From positions 46,001 through 110,000 of the forward strand of contig JAMPIV010009927.1 of the NCBI GenBank assembly GCA_024509875.1: DNA of 64,000 nucleotides. The letters run 5' to 3'. This document shows positions 57,543-64,000 of the stretch, in pieces; within the stretch, counting starts at the first letter, position 1; each line of letters begins with the position of its first letter. The position numbers and the translations under genes were made by a program. This DNA is from Oreohelix idahoensis. Its lineage: Eukaryota; Mollusca; Gastropoda; Stylommatophora; Oreohelicidae. The notes beneath the pieces are model-generated. The model was not told the origin of the DNA. It saw nothing but the letters and a program-made list of their open reading frames with translations, and searched no databases.

Positions 57543-57550
57543 TAGTTGTG

Positions 57551-57875
57551 TGACCGCATGGCTTACTACATTACCATTTATACGTGTTAGAATATAGAAA
57601 TAACCGACGTAAAACAAATAAAGCGTTTTCGCACAAAACGCAGGGTCATTAAAGTTCAGTTGGCAGTCACGACGAAAAGAGACAAAGACTGTGCAGTCCC
57701 AGGAAAAATATTAAATGCGTGTTTTTGAATGGAAAATTTTGTGAAGTGAGAGTTGCTATTTTGGTTGTTTTCTGTTGTTTAGAGAGAGAGACGTGTGGGA
57801 AAAGTCGAAAACCTGAGAAAAGGTGTGCAAATGTAGATAATTGTACCGTGTGAAAAAAGAAAGCATCTTGTGAAA
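57551..57875. other. no recognisable gene
   Basis: Open frames on minus overlap the LINE tail and have no motif. Confidence 0.35.
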
Positions 57876-57879
57876 ATTG

Positions 57880-58098
57880 GCGGGAAATAAAGAAAGAGAG
57901 GCCGACCAAAAACAACTTGGAGGAGGACTGTGGAGGCTGAGATGCAAAGAATGAACCAGAGTTAGGGCACTGTACGAAGGATGGCCGCCGACCTAGCAAA
58001 GTGGAATCAATTTGTTGTTGCCCTACAAGACGCCACCACGCATAATGGCCATTGACTGCTTTGACGGTCGGCGGCTAAGGATCAAAGAAGAAGAAGTA
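57880..58098 (+). pseudogene. LINE 3' tail (CRKILRxFWPN family)
   Basis: RGRPKTTWRRTVEAEMQRMN, then RRMAADLAKWNQFVVALQDA and the conserved 3' end ATCAAAGAAGAAGAAG. Third copy of the family at 21973 and 36273. 5'-truncated. Confidence 0.82.
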
Positions 58099-58245
58099 TA
58101 AATAGGAGAGAAGTGCGAGAAAGGCAGTGATTTCAGGATTTATGATTCCAATGATTCCATGATTTTGGACTTTCGAGGATTTTACTTCGTCTTTGAGAAT
58201 ATCAAGACAATTTTTTAAGTAGACAAGTTAATATATTATTCCATT

Positions 58246-58377
<132 letters not shown>

Positions 58378-58379
58378 CA

Positions 58380-58860
58380 TTGTGGATATATAAATGTTCC
58401 TCTTGGATAACCAACCATCATTGTGAAATGTACAGTGTTTGCCGAATGACATCAATAAACTCTAATTGAATTTTCTACTATTGCTGTGTTACACTTGGAT
58501 CATTTGAAAACCATTATACGAGATTGCTTATCACTAAACCTAAAGGGAAGAATGAACCTGGAAAGAAAAATGAGCAAATGTCAAGTATTACCATCTCTGG
58601 CGGAAGGCCAGTTAGCACTTGAATAACAACAACATCAAAAGGATTAACTCCAATTGAAAATAAAATCAATATAACTACTTGCACATTTAACTGACGCGGG
58701 CACAGTTGGATTAACCACAATTGAGTGAACTGTGAGGGAACTGTCAGGGAACTGTGAGTGAACTGTATGTCTACACCCTTTTGGTTTTGATTTTAAGGAC
58801 TATCTTCATTGCACATGGAAAACTGCATCAGTGCTTCGATCTCCTGCCTTAGATCACATA
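58380..58860. other. no recognisable gene
   Basis: A GTGAACTGTGAGGGAACTGT triplication near 58725-58770; otherwise featureless. Confidence 0.35.
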
Positions 58861-58867
58861 AGGAGGA

Positions 58868-59090
58868 TCTCGGCACAGTGCGCGAACTCCGCAGCACCGG
58901 CGACCATCCCAGTGTGCGTATATAGGAATCACACATTAAATAAACATGTTTATGGTGGGTAGGTTTTTAATTTTTAAATTTTGCAATTGCGGCGGCTTTA
59001 TGGCCTACTCTTTACGATTACCAGCTGTCGTAGGATTTTTAACGTGTGCAACTTTCACACTAGACCTCCTATTGATTGGTTATTGTGTGC
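58868..59090. repeat. dispersed repeat of unknown type, copy 2
   Basis: Counterpart of 28712-28965, same orientation, with perhaps 20% divergence by eye. Confidence 0.7.
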
Positions 59091-59099
59091 CAACGTTGG

Positions 59100-60040
59100 T
59101 ACATGGATAAGTTCAGATGTTAGTACTTTGTTGTATATAAATCAGTTTTTATCGTAATTTGAATATTTGTAATACTCTGAATTAGAAAAACATGGAGCAA
59201 GCCTGTAAGTTACAATCAAAATATTTTAATACATCAAGAGAAACACGTTCTTACGAGGAGAGGCAGCACTGGATTTAAAATAAAAACACATAAAATATAA
59301 AAACTAGGATTAAGTCTATATTATGATAACTAGAAATCCCCTGAATATAAATATGGTATAATCCAATGTCTGAACACTTTTTTAAAAAATCACATTTTTA
59401 CTGAGAATCTTACATTCTTCAAACATATCTAAATTTTGACTTACTGCAAACAATGTAAAATTCTGCAAAATGTGTGCCTATTTATAGATACTAACTTGTA
59501 AGTCCCATAGCTCGGTCTCTACACTACATATCCAAATCTAATTTTTTTTTAAACCTTTTGAAATACAACAATGAGCTCCCAAGTCAAAATGTGTGCCTCA
59601 TAAATAAAACAAAATAAATCATAAATAAGGCATTGTGAGTATAAAATATATCATTAAAATCCAATATGGCCATCCTCTGCACCCGTACGACTCTTATTGT
59701 ATTAAGTACATAAACATATAAAGATATAAAATTAAATGTTGCTGAATCACATTCAGCTGGGAGCTCAAAACCCACGAGTCAAACTTTCCTCATAGAAGGG
59801 GCGAGAATTTAAGTCCATAACAGAATAGATGATCTCAGATGTTATGCTTACTTTTCTGTAAGATTCTGTGTGGTTCCCCTTAAATAGAAGCATCATTCTT
59901 CTATTTATATCTCTGCCACGAGTAATCTTAAGCGAAGGTTGATATCTTTAAATATCCTCATCATTATACTCGAAATTTGGCCATCACACTGGACCATTAC
60001 TGCGGAGCACGGGACATGATACACGCCACAGCTGGTGTCC
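59100..60040. other. AT-rich, no gene seen
   Basis: No domain found. It could contain more Helitron sequence beyond the helicase relic, but I see no motif. Confidence 0.3.
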
Positions 60041-60044
60041 TGAT

Positions 60045-60270
60045 TATTTACTTAAAGACTGCTTGGACTTTTCCTTGCGTGAGCGCTACATAAAGCTTAC
60101 CAAGTGCAAAGACTGCTTCAGGAAGGTATAAATCTACATGATCAAATGGATGTCCCTTTGCTTTGCTGATTGTCATGGCACAGGGTGAAATCCCATGACG
60201 ACAATTCAAGCTGAAAATAGAGTTGGTATCGCTTGACTCTAAATTTATGCGTGGAGTTAAATCTCGCCAA
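60045..60270 (-). pseudogene. Helitron PIF1-like helicase, C-terminal fragment
   Basis: Minus strand reads LTPRINLESSDTN, SLNCRHGISPCAMTISKAKG and HPFDHVDLYLPEAVFALGKL, YVALTQGK. In Helitron Rep-helicases the end reads FPL-x-AFAMTI-NKSQGQ-TF...VGLYLP-x-PVF-x-HGQLYVA-x-SR (motifs V-VI). The Ser-Gln of motif V has become Ala-Lys and the Arg finger region (SR) is TQ, so it is a decayed copy. No Rep domain or Helitron terminus was seen nearby. Confidence 0.75.
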
Positions 60271-60470
60271 CTTAATTACTACCAGCAATGATTGTCTGTA
60301 TTTGAAAAAGGTTGTTCTCTATCTTTAGTTTTAACAGTGTCGTAAATGGTGGTAATGTCTTTATTAGACAGTTTTTGCTCTCAGCGACATCGAACACGTT
60401 TTTATTTTTTCACAATAATGTTATTGTCTGTCGTTTTACTTTTGCTGTAGACGATATACGTGGATTTGGT

Positions 60471-61225
60471 GATGAAGTTACGTTTTATGTAGATAGTTAG
60501 ATATAACAGTTACGTTTATGTAGAGAGTTAGATATAACAGTTACGTTTATGTAGATACCTTGTAGTTAGATATAACAGTTACGTTTATGTAGATAGTTAG
60601 ATATAAAAAGGGAGCCGTCCTGGTGTAATGGTTACTACATTGCGCTGGCGATCAGGTGTTCAAGGTTCAAGCCCGGGTCTACGCATTTGAAGTAGTGTCA
60701 TCCACCGGGATTTTGACTGAATCCACCCTGAACGGCTCCTGAGATAAATCCTCTGTAGATGGGAAGGAGCGAAGCTCCTGACCGAGTTGGAAGGAAAGTC
60801 CACTAGCTCCCCAACCTCGCAATGACATGTCATTAGGCCGAAGGGCTGAAAGCCCAAGTGTCACTGGTTAAGAAAAAGAAAATATGAAAGAGAACTGCAG
60901 ATTTACATTTATGTAGATAGTTAGATATAAAAATAACGTTTATGTAGATAGATTTAAAAATTACGTTTTTGTAGATAGTTAGGTATAAAAATTACGTTTA
61001 TGTAGATAGTTAGGTATAAAAATTACATTTATGTAGATAGTTAGGTATAAAAATTACGTTTATGTAGATAGTTAGGTAAAAAAATTACATTTATGTAGAT
61101 AGTTAGGTATAAAAGTTAAGTTTATGTAGATAGTTAGGTATAAAAGTTACGTTTATGTAGATAGTTAAGTATCAAAGTTACGTTTATGTAGATAGTTAGG
61201 TATAAAAGTTACATTTATGAAGATA
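60471..61225. repeat. 31-bp minisatellite, interrupted by a SINE
   Basis: Units of GTTAGRTATAAMARTTACGT plus TTATGTAGATA, about four before and about ten after the SINE. The GAGAACTGCAGATTTA block follows both the SINE (60890) and the array end (61229). Confidence 0.9.
60610..60885 (+). mobile_element. tRNA-derived SINE inside the minisatellite
   Basis: GGGAGCCGTCCTGGTGTAAT head; A box near 60621-60634 (TGGTGTAATGG) and B box GGTTCAAGCCC at 60664-60674, then a body with TCATTAGGCCGAAGGGCTGA and an A-rich end. The flanks AGATATAAAA and AAAATATGAAAG suggest a short imperfect duplication. Confidence 0.85.
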
Positions 61226-61468
61226 TAAAAGAGAACTGCAGATTTATATTTTCACAGTGACAGTCAGAGATTGTAAAAATAGAAGTTACACTAGCATCTT
61301 TTCCTGAAGACATCGGCATTTAGAGATTGTAGAGTAGGAGTCCCATAGTGAATTATATTTGAATAAAATATGACACGTAATAAACTATAAATGAGTGAAA
61401 ACTTCTGTGCGCTAACAAAATAGATGATATCTATTTTTTAACTGCGTGATAAATTTTTTTTTTTTTTT

Positions 61469-61481
61469 TTACTAGCACATT
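61469..61481. repeat. 13-bp target-site duplication (left) of the LINE
   Basis: TTACTAGCACATT, repeated exactly at 62981-62993. It follows a run of about 19 T. Confidence 0.9.
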
Positions 61482-62982
61482 AAAAGATTAAAAAATTTTA
61501 AAGCTGCTGGAGTTGACGAAATTTCAGGGGAAATGATTAAAGCAGTTAATGACAACAACCTGTTGAGAATTTTAGATATTATAAATGAAGTATGGAGAGA
61601 AGAACAACCACCACAACAATGGAAAGACAGTATTATTGTAAAGTTACCGAAGAAAGGTGATCTATCAGATTGTAATAACTTGCGTGGTATATCTCTATTA
61701 TCAGTACCTGGAAAATTATTATGTTGCATGATGTTAGAAAGACTTAAATTGCATGCTGACGAAAAGATCAGAGAAGAACAAGCGGGTTTCAGGCCGAAAC
61801 GATCATGTATTGATCAAATATTCACACTAAGAACAATTATAGAAGAATCAGTGGAAATGCAATCGCCACTTATTATCACCTTCGTCGATTTTCAAAAAGC
61901 CTTTGATAGTCTACACCGCCCATCATTGTGGAAGATACTTACAATCTATGGTTTTCCAACAAAATATGTGAATATAATCAAAGCGCTATATGACAATGCA
62001 AGATGTTGTGTTAGAACAAATAAAGGGAATACAGAATGGTTTACAGTAGAAACAGGGGTGAAACAAGGCTGTATTATGTCACCACTACTTTTTGGAATAG
62101 CTATTGATTGGGTTATGAGAAACTATACCCACAATGAACAATTAGGTATAAAATGGACAAATGGAAAATTCCTGGGGGACCTGGATTTCGCAGATGATTT
62201 AGCATTCTTAAGTTCAACACCCAGACAATCCCAAGAAGCAGTAAATAATTTGTCATCTCTCGGTTAAAATAGGTCTCCAAATAAATGCCTCTAAAACTAA
62301 AGCTATGAACTTTTCTAACGAGACCTTTGATATCATCTTGAACGGGGAAAAACTACAGAAAGTTGAAAGTTTCAATTATTTAGGCAGAAAATGACTCAGG
62401 ATGGTGACACAACAAGAGAAATCCATACTAGAATTGCTTTGGCAGCTAGCGCCTTCAATAGATTATCTAACATTTGGAAATTACGATCATTGAATATACA
62501 TACCAAGCTTCGTCTGTTTAATTCAAATGTTATCTCAGTGTTAACATACTGCTGTGAGAGTTGGAAAATAACAAAATCATTGGAGAACAAGCTGAATACA
62601 TTCGAGAACAAATGTCTTAGAAAACTCATGAACATTAGTTGGAAAGAATTCAAGACTAATCGACAAATAAGAGAAGACTCTAGGCAGAAATATGTCTCCG
62701 ACTATATAAGGAAAAGACGATGGTCATATATCGGTCATGTCCTACGAATGCAAAACAACAGAATACCACTACAGGCGCTCACTTGGGTTCCTGAGGGTAA
62801 GAGGAAAAAAGGAAGACCAAAAGAAACACTCAGAAGAACAATAATAAGAGAAGGAAGAACGTTGGGATTAAACAATGTGCAAGAGCTAAGAGGAGTGGCG
62901 TCACAACGAACAACCTGGAGAGCACTGGTTTCTGCCTTATGCGCCGTGTTTGGTGCTTAAAGAATTTATTATTATTATTATT
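61482..62982 (+). mobile_element. 5'-truncated RTE-like LINE (RT and C terminus)
   Basis: Starts mid-ORF2 (FKAAGVDEISGEMI). The frame at 61533-62267 has KLPKKGDLSDCNNLRGISLL, EEQAGFRPKRSCIDQIFTLR, TFVDFQKAFDSLHRPSLWKI, ETGVKQGCIMSPLLFGIAID and GDLDFADDLAFL with FADD intact. It breaks near 62265 and again near 62390; the last frame (to 62960) reads RLFNSNVISVLTYCCESWKI, KCLRKLMNISW, RRWSYIGHVLRMQNN and GRPKETLRRTIIREG. The tail is (TTA)n. The exact 13-bp duplication shows a real TPRT insertion. The same 3' end is found at 14046-14309. Confidence 0.92.
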
Positions 62983-62993
62983 ACTAGCACATT

Positions 62994-63290
62994 TGTTTCA
63001 TAGCAAAAATTATGTAATAGGATAACCTTTTCTCATTTGTTCTTAGCCGTGTTTTTAATTCAGTTGATTATTATACAATTCAATTTGTTGCATTTTCTTT
63101 TCCAAGAGCAATCACGTGATGTGGACAGTTCTTTGAATCGGGATTTTTTATTTATATACTTATTTTTTATTTTTATTTGCCTTTTAACAACGAAGTAATA
63201 TTTAGTCGCTTTTATTTTTTTTACCTACCGATACTGTTATATGTTAAAATTTCTCTTTTGTGAGATCTGTTTGTATTTTTGTTTACTGTC
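62994..63290. other. no recognisable gene
   Basis: AT-rich lead-in to the terminal minisatellite. Confidence 0.4.
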
Positions 63291-63294
63291 TTGT

Positions 63295-64000
63295 TTTACA
63301 GTCTCTCGTTTACTGTCTCTCGTTTACTGTCTCTCGTTTACTGACTCTCGTTTACTGTCTTCGTTTACAGTCTCTCGTTTACTGTATCTCATTTACCGTC
63401 TCTCGTTTACTGTCTCTCGTTTACTGTCTCTCGATTACTGTCTTCGTTTACAGTTTATCGTTTACTGTCTCTCGTTTATTGTCTCTCGTTTACTGTCTCT
63501 CGTTTACTGTCTCTCGTTTACTGTCTCTCGTTTACAGTCTCTAGTTTACTGTATCTCATTCACCGTCTCTCGTTTACTGTCTCTCGTTTACTGTCTCTCG
63601 ATTACTGTCTTCGTGTACAGTCTCTCGTTTACTGTCTCTCGTTTACAGTCTCTCTTTTACTGTCTCTCGTTTACTGTATCTAATTCACTGTCTCTCGTTT
63701 ACAGCCTCTCGTTTACTGTCTCTCATTTACTGTCTCTCGTTTACTGTCTCTCGTTTACTGTCTCTCGTTTACTGTATCTCGTTTACTGTCTCTCGTTTAG
63801 AGTCTCTCGTTTACTGTCTCTCTTTTACTGTATCTCGTTTACTGTCTCTCGTTTACAGCCTCTCGTTTACTGTCTCTCGTTTACTATCTCTCGTTTACTG
63901 CCTCTCGTTTACTATGTCTCGTTTACTGTCTCTAGTCTACTGTCTCTAGTTTACTGTCTCTTGTTTAATGTCTCTCGTTTACTGTCTCTCGTTTACTGTC
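63295..64000. repeat. 14-bp minisatellite running off the window
   Basis: About 50 copies of CTCTCGTTTACTGT with variants (TTCGTTTACAGT, ATCTCATTCACTGT). Higher-order similarity exists: the block with ATCTCATTYACCGT followed by three standard units and CTCGATTACTGTCTTCG recurs near 63390 and 63560. The 94-codon frame is an artefact. Confidence 0.95.

Overview
This window looks like repeat-rich animal nuclear DNA. It has spliced exons, tRNA-derived SINEs, many LINEs with endonuclease-type reverse transcriptases, hAT, piggyBac and Helitron relics, and long microsatellites. The LINE and LTR families look most like those of lophotrochozoans, perhaps a gastropod or bivalve mollusc; that taxonomic guess is inference. 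Only one host gene is convincingly visible, a secreted EF-hand protein on the minus strand (exons at 28619-28485, 27576-27495 and 22983-22851). Almost everything else is mobile DNA or its debris.

Layout. 1150-1907: decayed minus-strand LINE. 2472-19127: a complete minus-strand LTR retrotransposon with ~2.37 kb LTRs and a perfect GTTAC target-site duplication. Its pol order is Gag-protease-integrase-RT-RNase H, that is, integrase before RT, the signature of the Gmr1 group of Ty3/gypsy elements. Its gag gene is split by a second minus-strand LTR element (8773-15306, duplication CCCAG). That element carries one 611-residue ORF and no pol, so it looks non-autonomous. One LTR of the inner element is itself hit by a LINE tail (14046-14309) whose longer relative lies at 61482-62982.

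19133-29500: the EF-hand gene, with LINE tails, minisatellites and a compound TATC/TGTC/ATCC microsatellite of about 560 bp starting about 10 bases past a 5' splice site. 29990-33540: two copies of one RNase H-bearing LINE, one inserted head-on into the other, then another LINE relic. 34094-35783: broken gene of a widespread, unnamed animal repeat-associated protein family. 36270-37186: LINE. 38671-40861: piggyBac remnant with terminal inverted repeats. 41264-42531: LINE ORF1 with three zinc knuckles. 43010-44635: a LINE whose 5' part is inverted, as twin priming produces. 45960-50000: tRNA-derived SINE heads and weak LTR-element debris.

50618-57550: a hAT MITE and a 5.0 kb hAT transposon. 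The transposon is interrupted by a minus-strand LINE and a SINE, and its right end is present a second time 1.7 kb downstream, carrying its own small TTAA insertion. 57880-64000: LINE tail, (AT)n, Helitron helicase fragment, a 31-bp minisatellite with a SINE inside, a 5'-truncated LINE with a 13-bp duplication, and a 14-bp minisatellite running off the window.

Functionally, the Gmr1-like element is the only one with a nearly complete enzymatic set (protease, integrase, RT, RNase H). The inner LTR element and the SINEs would need proteins supplied by others. The nesting gives a relative order of insertions: outer LTR element, then inner LTR element, then LINE tail; hAT, then LINE and SINE.
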